NCBI RefSeq assembly: GCF_023617245.1
Contig: NZ_CP067396.1
Location: forward strand, 5,173,001 to 5,237,000
Source: Lysobacter enzymogenes
Lineage (GTDB): Bacteria > Pseudomonadota > Gammaproteobacteria > Xanthomonadales > Xanthomonadaceae
DNA: 64,000 bases
Direction: 5' to 3'
Made by a program: the position numbers and the translations under genes
Notes under the pieces: model-generated
The model's input: the letters and a program-made list of their open reading frames with translations, nothing else
Told to the model about the DNA's origin: nothing
The model's database searches: none
Part shown: positions 8,911-16,452 of the stretch, in pieces
How the letters are laid out: the number at the start of each line of letters is the position of its first letter
Numbering within the stretch: position 1 is the stretch's first letter

Positions 8911-8924
8911 TTGATCCGGATCAA
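8911..8924. promoter_or_regulatory. Perfect FNR/ANR-type box upstream of the universal stress gene
   Basis: TTGATCCGGATCAA is a perfect 14-bp palindrome fitting the FNR/ANR consensus exactly. It lies 145 bp before the universal stress protein start (9070). The 8720-9069 gap between the divergent cyd operon and usp holds this box, the one at 8774-8787, and no gene. Confidence 0.8.
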
Positions 8925-9069
8925 CACCGCGCGCGCCCGGCCGGCGCTAATGAACGGGCGGCGGCGGCCACGCGCCGGGACCGGCACGACCCAGGCCAGC
9001 GCCGCGCGGGCCGGCGCGCGCGGACAGGCGGCAAACGGGCCGGAGCCGATCCGGCCGCGGAGAGCGCAC

Positions 9070-9906
9070 ATGTACAAGGACCTGATGATCCCGATGACCG
9101 GCAGCGCCGGCGACGCCGACGCGCTGCGCCTGGCGGTGAAACTCGCCGCGCGCCACAGCGCCCGGCTGTCGGTGCTGGAAAGCGTCGACCTGCCGGTGCC
9201 GATCAGCCATGCCTGGGACATGGTCCCCGACCCGACCGGCGGCGGCGTGTACGACGCGCTGCGCGAACGCGGCCAACAGCGCCTGGCCGAACTCAAGGCG
9301 CGCCTGGACGACGAAACCGTGTGCTGGGACGCGCGCGCGGTCGAGGCGCTGTACGCCGACGCGCCGCACACGGTGGCGCGCGAAGCCTTCGACGCCGACC
9401 TGTGCCTGCTCGCCGGCAGCGGCGGCCGCGCCGATGGCGCCGCCGCGCTGCACGCCTGGTTCACCGCGCTGCTGCTCGAATCCGGCCGCCCGGTGCTGGT
9501 GGTGCCGCCCGCCAGCGGCCCGACCCTGCCGCTGCGGCGGGCGATGGTCGCCTGGCAACCCACGCGCCCGACCGCGCGCGCCGTGCACGACGCGCTGCCG
9601 CTGCTGGCCGACGCCGGCCTGGTGGAACTGGTGGTGATCGGCCGCGGCGACGACGACCCCGCGCTGGACTCGGCCCGGCGCATGGTCGCCCACCTGGTCC
9701 GCCACAGCATCCCCACCGACCTGGTCAACCTGCGCGCGGGCGAGCACAGCGTCGCCGAAGTGCTGCTCGACTACGCCGAACGCAGCGGCGTGCAACTGCT
9801 GGTCGCCGGCGGCTACGGCCATTCGCGCCTGCGCGAATGGGTGTTGGGCGGAGTGACCCGGGAACTGCTGCTGTCGGCGCAACTGCCGGTGTTCTTCGGT
9901 CACTGA
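9070..9906 (+). CDS. Tandem universal stress protein (two Usp domains)
   Basis: The 278-residue cytoplasmic protein contains two Usp folds. The first starts MYKDLMIPMTGSAGDADALR; the second covers roughly residues 155-278 and ends GGYGHSRLREWVLGGVTREL, the G-x2-G-x9-G(S/T) nucleotide-binding signature. The first domain lacks a clear copy of that signature. The start at 9070 follows GGAGA. Many Usp proteins in facultative bacteria belong to the FNR/ANR regulon, and a perfect FNR-type box is present upstream. Its partner or ligand is unknown. Confidence 0.9.
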   Translation: MYKDLMIPMTGSAGDADALRLAVKLAARHSARLSVLESVDLPVPISHAWDMVPDPTGGGVYDALRERGQQRLAELKARLDDETVCWDARAVEALYADAPHTVAREAFDADLCLLAGSGGRADGAAALHAWFTALLLESGRPVLVVPPASGPTLPLRRAMVAWQPTRPTARAVHDALPLLADAGLVELVVIGRGDDDPALDSARRMVAHLVRHSIPTDLVNLRAGEHSVAEVLLDYAERSGVQLLVAGGYGHSRLREWVLGGVTRELLLSAQLPVFFGH

Positions 9907-9939
9907 GGCCGCGTCGGAGGCTTTCGCTTCCATCCGAGC

Positions 9940-10350
9940 GGCCACACGACGACGAAACAACGCTTCCACCGCAAGCGCGGTGTCGCGGTCGCGGCTCGCG
10001 CCGCTCCTACAGGACCTACAGGACGGTACCGATGCCGCGGCCGCTCCCTGTAGGAGCGACGCAAGTCGCGACCGTGCCACCGCGGCTACACCGAAGCCAC
10101 CGCCACCCGGCCGGCCACACGACGACGAAACGAAAGTTTCGCCGCAAGCGAGGTGTCGCGGTCGCGGCTCGCGCCGCTCCTACAGGGCGGTGCCGATGCC
10201 GCGGCCGCTTCCTGTAGGAGCGACGCAAGTCGCGACCGTGCCACCGCGGCTACGCCGAGACCGCCGCCACCCGGCCGGCCACACGACGACGAAACGAAAG
10301 TTTCGCCGCAAGCGAGGTGTCGCGGTCGCGGCTCGCGCCGCTCCTACACG
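9940..10350. repeat. Tandem REP cluster (GTAGGAGCG family)
   Basis: At least five REP-like elements alternate in orientation at about 9984-10013, 10048-10075, 10155-10186, 10211-10240 and 10319-10350. They lie in a larger unit of about 164-173 bp that begins CCACACGACGACGAAAC and is repeated at 9942, 10115 and 10279, the last copy being cut short. The reverse elements read TCGCGGCTCGCGCCGCTCCT and the forward ones GTAGGAGCGACGCAAGTCGC. They fill the gap between the usp gene and the convergent gene ending at 10363. No transposase is present. Confidence 0.85.
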
Positions 10351-10362
10351 GGCTGCAGAAAC

Positions 10363-11205
10363 CTACGACCGCGTCCGCACCGGCGCGTCGATCCACGGCT
10401 GCATCGCCGCGGCTATCCGCGTCCTGGCTGCGCGCAGCGGGCCAGGTTCGGCCGCGCCGCGCGCCGGCTCGATGCCGTCGCTGGCGCCGTTGGCCAGCCG
10501 CGCCAACGCCGGCTGCGGCCGCACCCGGGTCAGGCGGGCGTGGCGGCGATTGGCGGAGACCGCTTCGGCCAGGGCTGCCGGCACTTCGCGGGCGGTCCAT
10601 GCCGCGGCCAACTCGTCGTCGCCCGCGCGCGCGCCGCGCTCGCGCGACAGCCGCCCGGCGCCTTGCAGGCAGCCCAGCGCCAGCGAACGGGCGATCGCCT
10701 GCGTTTGCGCCGGCGCCGCGTCGCCCAGGTAGTCCACGCCCATCCGCGCCAACGCATCGGCCAGGCCGATCACGCCCACTTCCACACGCAGGCGGCCGCT
10801 GTCGGCGCCGAACGCCACCGCGGCATCGTCGAGCATGCGCACCGCCAGCGCCGCGGCGATGGCGAAGCGGTCGTGATCGAAGCGCGCGCGCGCGCTGCCG
10901 GCGTCGAGCACGAACGCGCCGGCGTTGAGCGCGGCGCGCGGCGCGCGCAGCGGCGGCATCGCGCGATCGGTGCCGGCGCGGCGCAGCAGGCGCGGATCGG
11001 GCAGAACCTGCCAGGCGCCGAACGCGGCGACGTAGCGGCTGCACCAGTAACCGCTGTCGCCGCCGACCGCCGCCAACGTCGACGCCACCCGCTGCCAGGT
11101 GGCGTCGACCGTGCGGTCGCGCAGGCGCTCGCCGCTGCGCCAGCGGAACCGGGTGTCCCACAGGTCGACGGCGTGCGGATCGGTGAATCGGGTCAGGCGG
11201 GTCAC
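10363..11205 (-). CDS. Ribonucleotide-reductase-like protein lacking catalytic motifs
   Basis: The protein has about 281 residues from GTG at 11205. Several stretches read like class II (NrdJ-type) ribonucleotide reductase alpha subunits: WDTRFRWRSGERLRD and DATWQRVASTLAAV at the N-terminus, FDHDRFAIAAALAVRMLDDA, and VEVGVIGLADALARMGVDYL. However, the catalytic cysteine loop and the substrate-binding TAS/Cys motifs are absent, and only two Cys remain. At under 300 residues it is far shorter than an active enzyme. The start is uncertain: the longest frame begins at 11289, but that ATG lies inside an FNR-type box, so a later GTG is more likely. It is divergent from the Crp/Fnr gene. It may be a regulatory or degenerate paralogue. 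Confidence 0.6.
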   Translation of the reverse strand: MTRLTRFTDPHAVDLWDTRFRWRSGERLRDRTVDATWQRVASTLAAVGGDSGYWCSRYVAAFGAWQVLPDPRLLRRAGTDRAMPPLRAPRAALNAGAFVLDAGSARARFDHDRFAIAAALAVRMLDDAAVAFGADSGRLRVEVGVIGLADALARMGVDYLGDAAPAQTQAIARSLALGCLQGAGRLSRERGARAGDDELAAAWTAREVPAALAEAVSANRRHARLTRVRPQPALARLANGASDGIEPARGAAEPGPLRAARTRIAAAMQPWIDAPVRTRS

Positions 11206-11275
11206 GGGGCGCGGGTCCGGCGGACGCGGGACGCGCCCGCTCGCAGTCACTGTGCACGCGGTGCGCAAGATCTTG

Positions 11276-11289
11276 TTGATCGGGATCAA
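11276..11289. promoter_or_regulatory. FNR/ANR-type box between the RNR-like gene and the Crp/Fnr gene
   Basis: TTGATCGGGATCAA has both half-sites intact. It lies in the divergent intergenic region, 118 bp before the Crp/Fnr start and just upstream of the likely start of the RNR-like gene. It may serve either promoter, and would allow autoregulation of the Crp/Fnr gene. Confidence 0.78.
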
Positions 11290-11407
11290 CTTCGCGCGCC
11301 GGCGTCGGCGTTACAAACCGTTACCGCCGGTTACCGCCTCCGCATCGCCGCGCGCGGCCGCGCGCCTAGCCTGTGCGCAGCCCACACGCCGAACCGGAAC
11401 CGCCGCT

Positions 11408-12169
11408 ATGCTGCTCGACCGCACCGTCTCCGCCGAAACCGGCCTCGCCGCCGACTTCGCCGCTGCAGAGTTCGCCGGCGGCGGTTTCGCCGCGGCATCG
11501 CAGGCCGACGACGCCGCGCTGGAATCGTGGCTGCAGCGCGAGCTGCCGCGCCTGGGCCTGCCGCTGCAGCGCCGGCGCGTGCGCGCCAAGCAGCACGTGT
11601 TCCGCGCCGGCCAGCCGCGCACCGCGCTGTACCTGGTTCACGCGGGTTTCTTCAAGACCGCGCTGGTCAGCGAAGACGGGCGCGAGAAGATCACTGGCTT
11701 CCGCATGCGCGGCGACCTGCTCGGCCTGGACGCGCTGGACATGAACGCCTACGCCTGCGACGCGGTCGCGCTGGATACCGGCGAGCTGTGGGAAGTCCCG
11801 TTCGCGCGGCTGCGCAACGAACGCCCGCAGTTCCAGGAGCGGATCACCGCGCTGCTGGCGCAGGAGATCCGCCGCGATTGGAACTGGATGCTGGCGCTGG
11901 GCACGCTCGGCGCCGACCAGCGCGTGGTGACCTTCTTGTTCGACCTGGCCGCGCGCCTGCAGGCGCTGGGCTTCAGCGGCGAATGCCTGCAACTGCGCAT
12001 GACCCGCGCCGAACTCGGCAATTTCCTCTCGCTGACCCTGGAAACGGTGGCGCGTTCGCTGTCGCGGCTGCAGGCGCGCGGGCTGATCGAAGTCGCCGGC
12101 CGCGAGATCGTCCTGCGCGATCGCGCCGCGCTGAGCGGATTGCTCGCCGCGGGCGGCCGCGTGCACTGA
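11408..12169 (+). CDS. Crp/Fnr-family transcriptional regulator without Fe-S cysteines
   Basis: The 253-residue regulator has a cyclic-nucleotide-binding-like domain (residues about 45-150, including FRAGQPRTALYLVHAGFFKT and FRMRGDLLGLDAL) and a C-terminal helix-turn-helix with FLSLTLETVARSLSRLQARG. In the recognition helix the Glu and Arg of the FNR E-xx-SR motif are kept, while Ser is Ala, which is compatible with TTGAT half-sites. The N-terminal cysteine cluster of FNR is missing. Only Cys117 and one Cys near residue 194 exist, and the FNR Cys122 position is Trp. It is therefore unlikely to carry the FNR [4Fe-4S] cluster. FNR-type boxes occur in front of it and of neighbouring operons. Confidence 0.88.
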   Translation: MLLDRTVSAETGLAADFAAAEFAGGGFAAASQADDAALESWLQRELPRLGLPLQRRRVRAKQHVFRAGQPRTALYLVHAGFFKTALVSEDGREKITGFRMRGDLLGLDALDMNAYACDAVALDTGELWEVPFARLRNERPQFQERITALLAQEIRRDWNWMLALGTLGADQRVVTFLFDLAARLQALGFSGECLQLRMTRAELGNFLSLTLETVARSLSRLQARGLIEVAGREIVLRDRAALSGLLAAGGRVH

Positions 12170-12202
12170 AGGACCGAAGGACTCGAAAGCTTCGCAGCAA
12201 TG

Positions 12203-12300
12203 TTGTGGGAGGGGCTTCAGCCCCGACGCTTTTCGATCAGGCCGCAACCCAACCGTATCGCATCGGAGCCGAAAGCGTCGGGCCTGAAGGCGCTCCCACA
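12203..12300. repeat. Inverted repeat of a second REP-like type (TGTGGGAG)
   Basis: The arm TGTGGGAGGGGCTTCAGCCC at 12203 onwards is matched near 12275-12300 by its imperfect complement ending GCGCTCCCACA, with GCGTCGGG also paired inside. The pair sits between the convergent ends of the Crp/Fnr gene and the hybrid kinase gene. It could act as a bidirectional transcription barrier as well as a repeat element. Confidence 0.7.
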
Positions 12301-12318
12301 GGCAGGCGGCGCTTTGCG

Positions 12319-14331
12319 CTAGCCGCCGTCGCGGCCGGCCGCGATCGCGCGCGCGATCGCGGCGGCCACCTGTTCTCGCCGGTAAGGCTTGCGCAGCAGG
12401 TCGAAGCTTTCGCCCGCGGCGACCGCCGGGGTTTCGTAGCCGGAGGTCAGCACCACCGGCAAGGCCGCGCGCAACCGCCGCGCCGCCGCCGCCAACTCCT
12501 TGCCGTTCATGCCCTCGCCGAGCATCACGTCGCTGAACATCGCCGCCGCCTCGCCGTCGCCGGCGAGATAGCGCAAGGCCTCGGCGGCGTTGTCGACCGC
12601 GACCACGCGATAACCGCAGGAACGCAGGAACGCCACCGCGATCGCGCGCACCGCCGCATCGTCCTCGACCACCAGCACGGTCTCGCCGCGGCCGCTCGCG
12701 TGCGCGCCGGCGGCCGGTGCCGGCGCCTCGGCGCGCGCGCGCGCAACGGGCAGGAACAGTTCCACCCGGGTGCCATAGCCCAGCGCGCTGTCGATGCGCA
12801 GGTGTCCGCCGCTCTGCTTGGCGAAGCCGTAGACCATGCTCAGGCCCAGGCCGCTGCCGCGCCCGGCTTCCTTGGTGGTGAAGAACGGTTCCATCGCCCG
12901 TGCCAGGGTTTCCGGCGCCATGCCGCGGCCGGTGTCGGCCACCGCCAGGCGCAGGTAGTCGCCGGCCGCCAGTTCCGCCTCGCCGTCGCCGGCGCGGCGC
13001 TCGGCGGCGACCCGATGGGCGCCGGCCTCGATCGCGATCTCGCCGCCGCGCGGCATCGCATCGCGCGCGTTCAAGGCCAAGTTCAGCAGCGCCGCCTCCA
13101 GTTGCCCCGGATCGGCGTACGCCGGCGGCAGCCCGGCGCCGCATTCCACATGCAGATGCACGCTGTCGCCGAGCGTGCGCTTGAGCATGCTCTCGACATC
13201 GCCCAACAGCGCCGGCACGTCGACCGCGCGCGGGCTCAGGCGCTGGCGCCGGGCGAACGCCAGCAGCTTGCCGGTCAGTTCGGCGCCGCGCCCGACCGAA
13301 CGCAGCGCGCTGGCGATCAGCTCGCCGGCCTCGGGCTTGTCCGCGCATTCCATTTCCAGCAACTGCAGGCTGCCGGACATCACCGTGAGCAGGTTGTTGA
13401 AATCGTGGGCGATGCCGCCGGTAAGCTGGCCGATCGCGTCCAGCCGCTGCGAATGCGCCAGTTGCTCCTCGGTGCGGCGGCGCTGCACGAACGCGGCGGC
13501 GAGGTTGGCGACCGAGCGCAACAGGTGCAGCGCGTCGTGGTCGAAGTGGCGCGGCTGCGGCGCCAGCGCCAGCAGCGCGCCCATCGGCCGGCCGCGGTCG
13601 AGCAGCGGCACCAGCACGCCGCTGCCGGCGCTCGCGGGCAGGGCGAAGCGCGCCGCCGCGGCAGTGGCGAGGTCCTCCGCCAGCACGGTTTCGCCGGCAC
13701 CGATCTGCGCCAGCAACAAAGCCTCGTCCAGGCCCGGCGCCACGGCGTCGCCTTCGTCGAGGCCGACGCTGGCGCGCACTTCCACGCTCTGGCGGTCGCC
13801 GGATACGAACAGCACCGCCACCGTGGCGATGTCCAGCGCGGCGGCGAGCAATCGCGGCAGCGCGTCGACCACGCCCGATTCGTCCTGCGCTTCCAGCGCC
13901 AGTTGGCCGATGCGCGCGGCCAAGGCGTCGTAGCGCGCGCGCACCAGCGCCTGGCGCGCGCGCTGGGTCTCGGAGATGTCGCGCACCGAGGCCAGATAGC
14001 GCGGCCCGTGTTCGCCGCCCATCGGGCTCAGCGCGATCTCGACCGGGAACTGGGTGCCGTCCGGGCGCAGCCCGATCAGGCTTTGCCCGGTCACGCCCAT
14101 CGGCCGCACGTGCGGCTTGGCCATGTAGTGCTCGCGATAGCGGCGGTGGCGCTCGCGCGCGGCGGCCGGGATCAGCGCCTCGACCGGCAACCGCAACAAC
14201 GCGCCGGGCGCGTAGCCGAACAAGCGTTCGGCCTGGGCGTTGGCCTGGACGATGCGGCCCTCGCCGTCGACCAGCAGCAGCGCGTCGGGCACCGCCTCGA
14301 ACAGGTCGGCGAAGGACGCGCGCGCGCTCAT
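12319..14331 (-). CDS. Hybrid sensor histidine kinase (PAS-GAF-HisKA-HATPase-receiver)
   Basis: The 670-residue kinase has no membrane segment, so it is probably cytoplasmic. In order it has a PAS domain (FADLFEAVPDALLLVDGEGR to about residue 120), a GAF-like region (about 140-290), and HisKA with the H-box IGQLTGGIAHDFNNLLTVMS. HATPase motifs LALNARDAMP and GSGLGLSMVYGFAKQSGGHL follow, then a C-terminal receiver domain with the Asp in AAMFSDVMLGEGMNG and a Lys in LLRKPYRREQ. It overlaps the response regulator gene (ATGA at 14328-14331) and is its likely partner. Cytoplasmic PAS/GAF input and the nearby FNR-type box suggest redox or oxygen sensing, which is an inference. Confidence 0.92.
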   Translation of the reverse strand: MSARASFADLFEAVPDALLLVDGEGRIVQANAQAERLFGYAPGALLRLPVEALIPAAARERHRRYREHYMAKPHVRPMGVTGQSLIGLRPDGTQFPVEIALSPMGGEHGPRYLASVRDISETQRARQALVRARYDALAARIGQLALEAQDESGVVDALPRLLAAALDIATVAVLFVSGDRQSVEVRASVGLDEGDAVAPGLDEALLLAQIGAGETVLAEDLATAAAARFALPASAGSGVLVPLLDRGRPMGALLALAPQPRHFDHDALHLLRSVANLAAAFVQRRRTEEQLAHSQRLDAIGQLTGGIAHDFNNLLTVMSGSLQLLEMECADKPEAGELIASALRSVGRGAELTGKLLAFARRQRLSPRAVDVPALLGDVESMLKRTLGDSVHLHVECGAGLPPAYADPGQLEAALLNLALNARDAMPRGGEIAIEAGAHRVAAERRAGDGEAELAAGDYLRLAVADTGRGMAPETLARAMEPFFTTKEAGRGSGLGLSMVYGFAKQSGGHLRIDSALGYGTRVELFLPVARARAEAPAPAAGAHASGRGETVLVVEDDAAVRAIAVAFLRSCGYRVVAVDNAAEALRYLAGDGEAAAMFSDVMLGEGMNGKELAAAARRLRAALPVVLTSGYETPAVAAGESFDLLRKPYRREQVAAAIARAIAAGRDGG

Positions 14332-15059
14332 CGCGCGCTGACCGCGGCGGCGAACAGGTAGCCGGCGCCGCGCACCGCCTTGATCAGGCCCGGCGCGGCC
14401 GGATCGGCCTCGATCTTGCGCCGCAGCCGGCCGATGGCGACGTCGATGGTGCGGTCGTACGGCCCGGCCTCGCGGCCGTGCAGCGCGGTCATGAGTTCGT
14501 CGCGGCTGAGCACCTGCTGCGGCCGCTGCAGCAGCGCGCGCAACAGTTGGAACTCGCCGGTGGTCAGCGCGATCTCGGCGCCGGTCGCGTCGGTGAGTCG
14601 GCGCGCCGACAGGTCCAGGCGGAAGCCTTCGAACGCCAGGCATTCGGCCGCCGGCGCCGGCGCGGCGGCGCGGCGCAATACCGAACGCACCCGCGCCAGC
14701 AGTTCGCGCAGGTCGAACGGCTTGGCCACGTAGTCGTCGGCGCCCAGTTCCAGCCCGACCACGCGATCGACCGCTTCGCCGCGCCCGCTGACCACGATCA
14801 CCGGCCCGCGCCATTGGGTCTGCAGGTGGCGCAGCAGCGACAGGCCGTCCTCGTCGGGCAGGCCCAGGTCCAGCAGCACCAGATCGATCCCGCCCGCGGC
14901 CACGGTCGCGCGCGCCTGCGCCGCGCTGGCCGCGGTCGCGGTCTTGCAACCGTTGGCGCCGAGGTAACGCACCAGCAGGGCGAGGATGTCGGCGTCGTCG
15001 TCGACCAGCAGCAGCCGCGGCTGCGCGGCCGCGACGGCGTCGCTGGATTTGGGAGGCAT
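14328..15059 (-). CDS. OmpR/PhoB-family response regulator
   Basis: The 243-residue regulator starts MPPKSSDAV. Its receiver domain has the acidic pair in LLLVDDDADI, the phospho-acceptor in LVLLDLGLPDEDG, and Lys in DDYVAKPFDL. A winged-helix effector domain follows (ALTTGEFQLLRALLQRPQQV, then YDRTIDVAIGRLRRKIE and VRGAGYLFA). I took the start at 15059, which gives the usual receiver-domain start, because upstream frame residues are not conserved-looking. It is coupled to the hybrid kinase gene. A perfect FNR-type palindrome lies 139 bp upstream. Confidence 0.92.
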   Translation of the reverse strand: MPPKSSDAVAAAQPRLLLVDDDADILALLVRYLGANGCKTATAASAAQARATVAAGGIDLVLLDLGLPDEDGLSLLRHLQTQWRGPVIVVSGRGEAVDRVVGLELGADDYVAKPFDLRELLARVRSVLRRAAAPAPAAECLAFEGFRLDLSARRLTDATGAEIALTTGEFQLLRALLQRPQQVLSRDELMTALHGREAGPYDRTIDVAIGRLRRKIEADPAAPGLIKAVRGAGYLFAAAVSAR

Positions 15060-15197
15060 CGCGCTCACTGGCACGGCAGCTATGGAAGAAAGGCACAGAA
15101 AGCATGGAACGATTCGCAGGCAGCGGCAATAGCGCGGCCGGTCGCCTGCGCTGCGGCGTAGCGCGAGCGCGTACGCATGGTCTGGCATGCGCACGCC

Positions 15198-15211
15198 TTG
15201 ATCCGGATCAA
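15198..15211. promoter_or_regulatory. Perfect FNR/ANR-type box upstream of the two-component pair
   Basis: TTGATCCGGATCAA is identical to the box at 8911-8924. It stands upstream of the response-regulator start (15059) and about 130 bp beyond the 3' end of the ribbon-helix-helix gene, so the two-component operon is the natural target. Confidence 0.75.
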
Positions 15212-15338
15212 GACGCGCGGCTCGCGGCCGTGATACGGCGGCGGCCGTTGCGGCGAACCGTCGCGTCGCTATGCGCTACCGACGCTTGCATGGCTCGACC
15301 GCGATCGAAACACGCGCGGGTTGCGCAGGCCGCGCGAC

Positions 15339-15551
15339 TCAGATGAAAACCAGCCGCTCCAGTTGGCGCGAATCCGGCTGGTCCTGCACGTGCAGTTCCT
15401 TGCCTTCGCTGCGCATCTGCTCCAGCAGCATGTGGATGCGCACCGCGCGCCGGATCACCTCGGTCTTGTTGGAGTTGCCGCGCTTGGCCATCTGTTCGAG
15501 TTCGGCCATCTCGCCCGCTTCCAGGCTCAGGGTCATGCGTTGGTGCTTCAT
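15339..15551 (-). CDS. Small ribbon-helix-helix-type protein
   Basis: This 70-residue basic/acidic protein has an early beta-strand-like stretch (QRMTLSLEAGEMAELEQMAK) followed by RGNSNKTEVIRRAVRIHMLL. That is the usual N-strand, helix, loop with S/NKTEV, helix pattern of ribbon-helix-helix (CopG/Arc-like) DNA-binding proteins. The start at 15551 is supported by a GGAG site. No toxin gene lies beside it, so an antitoxin role is not indicated; a stand-alone regulator is more likely. An unusually AT-rich non-coding stretch lies upstream. Confidence 0.7.
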   Translation of the reverse strand: MKHQRMTLSLEAGEMAELEQMAKRGNSNKTEVIRRAVRIHMLLEQMRSEGKELHVQDQPDSRQLERLVFI

Positions 15552-16061
15552 CGGTCGCTCCGGGAGAACGTGGCGTATGGAATTGAACAAACGCACACGA
15601 TAGCCGTTCTCCCTATGCGACCTGCATTTTTTGATACGGGGAATCATGTTTTTTACGTTTTTACAGGCTAATTAGCTGATTTTTTGGGCACTTAATACTC
15701 GCGAAATACACTCAAAATCCGCATTTCCACGTTGCGTTCGCCGTATGCAGGCCCCGCCCGGCTTCGCCGCGCACGCAATCGCGTGCGCGAACGCACATCA
15801 TGGAAAACTCGTTACAAACTGTTGCGACTTTCCGGCGGCGCGCGCCGCCGCAAGCGCGTTCGCGCTGCCTCCGCCGCGGACGTTGCGCCGCCGGGCACGC
15901 GCGGCGGCAGCAGGTCGTCCGCCCGATATCGCGCCCACGCCGGCCTTGTTGTTCGCAATGCGCCGCACGCGCCGCGCCGGAACCGATACGCGCGAATTCC
16001 TGCCGCGACGCGCCGGCCGGGCCGCGCATCGCCGCGTCGGCCCGGCTGGCTCAGCCCCGGC
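15552..16061. other. Non-coding gap with an AT-rich promoter-like stretch
   Basis: This 510-bp gap has no convincing gene. Between about 15625 and 15725 the base composition drops sharply to AT-rich, with several T-runs and the 10-bp palindrome GCTAATTAGC at 15667-15676. This is probably the promoter/operator region of the downstream minus-strand ribbon-helix-helix gene. The remaining GC-rich part (15730-16061) shows only overlapping shadow frames. Confidence 0.5.
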
Positions 16062-16280
16062 TCAGGCCGGCGGACAGGGGTACTTGCCGTCGCCGCGCAG
16101 CAGGCATTCCTGCAACTGCCCATCGCAGAACTCCGGCGTGTTCTTGCAGCGGTGGTAATTGTCCCAGCACAGCTGGCAGTCGTAGCTGTTGGCGCCGGCG
16201 CTCATCGCCGCCGCGCTGCCGAACACGAACGCGGCGAGCGCCGCCAGCGTCCTCGCCTGCATCGTCCCTTGCTTCTTCAT
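16062..16280 (-). CDS. Small secreted cysteine-rich protein
   Basis: The 72-residue precursor has a basic start and hydrophobic core (MKKQGTMQARTLAALAAFVF), with likely cleavage around residue 30. The mature part has about 42 residues with six Cys (35, 38, 45, 52, 59, 69), including a CQLC pair, which suggests three disulfide bonds in the periplasm or outside the cell. AAGGAGAG precedes the start at 16280. I do not recognise the family. No neighbour indicates a role; the nearest gene on the same strand is the lyase, which begins further upstream at 17640. Confidence 0.8.
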   Translation of the reverse strand: MKKQGTMQARTLAALAAFVFGSAAAMSAGANSYDCQLCWDNYHRCKNTPEFCDGQLQECLLRGDGKYPCPPA

Positions 16281-16452
16281 CGTGGCTCTCCTTCGCATCG
16301 CCAATGGTCGGGCCCGGGCCCGCCGGCGCCGCACGGCGCCGGTCCTGCGATGTTAGGCGCGCCGGCCGACGCCACAGCTGCGCCGGCCGGGACGGTGTCG
16401 CATTGCGAACGTGCGCTGCTTCGTGGTTTCACCCACGCCCACGCGCCAGCGC

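Noticed and set aside
11206..11289. Longer N-terminus for the RNR-like protein starting at ATG 11289
   Set aside because: The ATG lies within the FNR-type box and has no ribosome-binding site; the family-like sequence begins later.
16281..16452. Coding frames around the 16.3-16.45 kb gap
   Set aside because: Only shadow frames of the lyase gene; no start with a ribosome-binding site.
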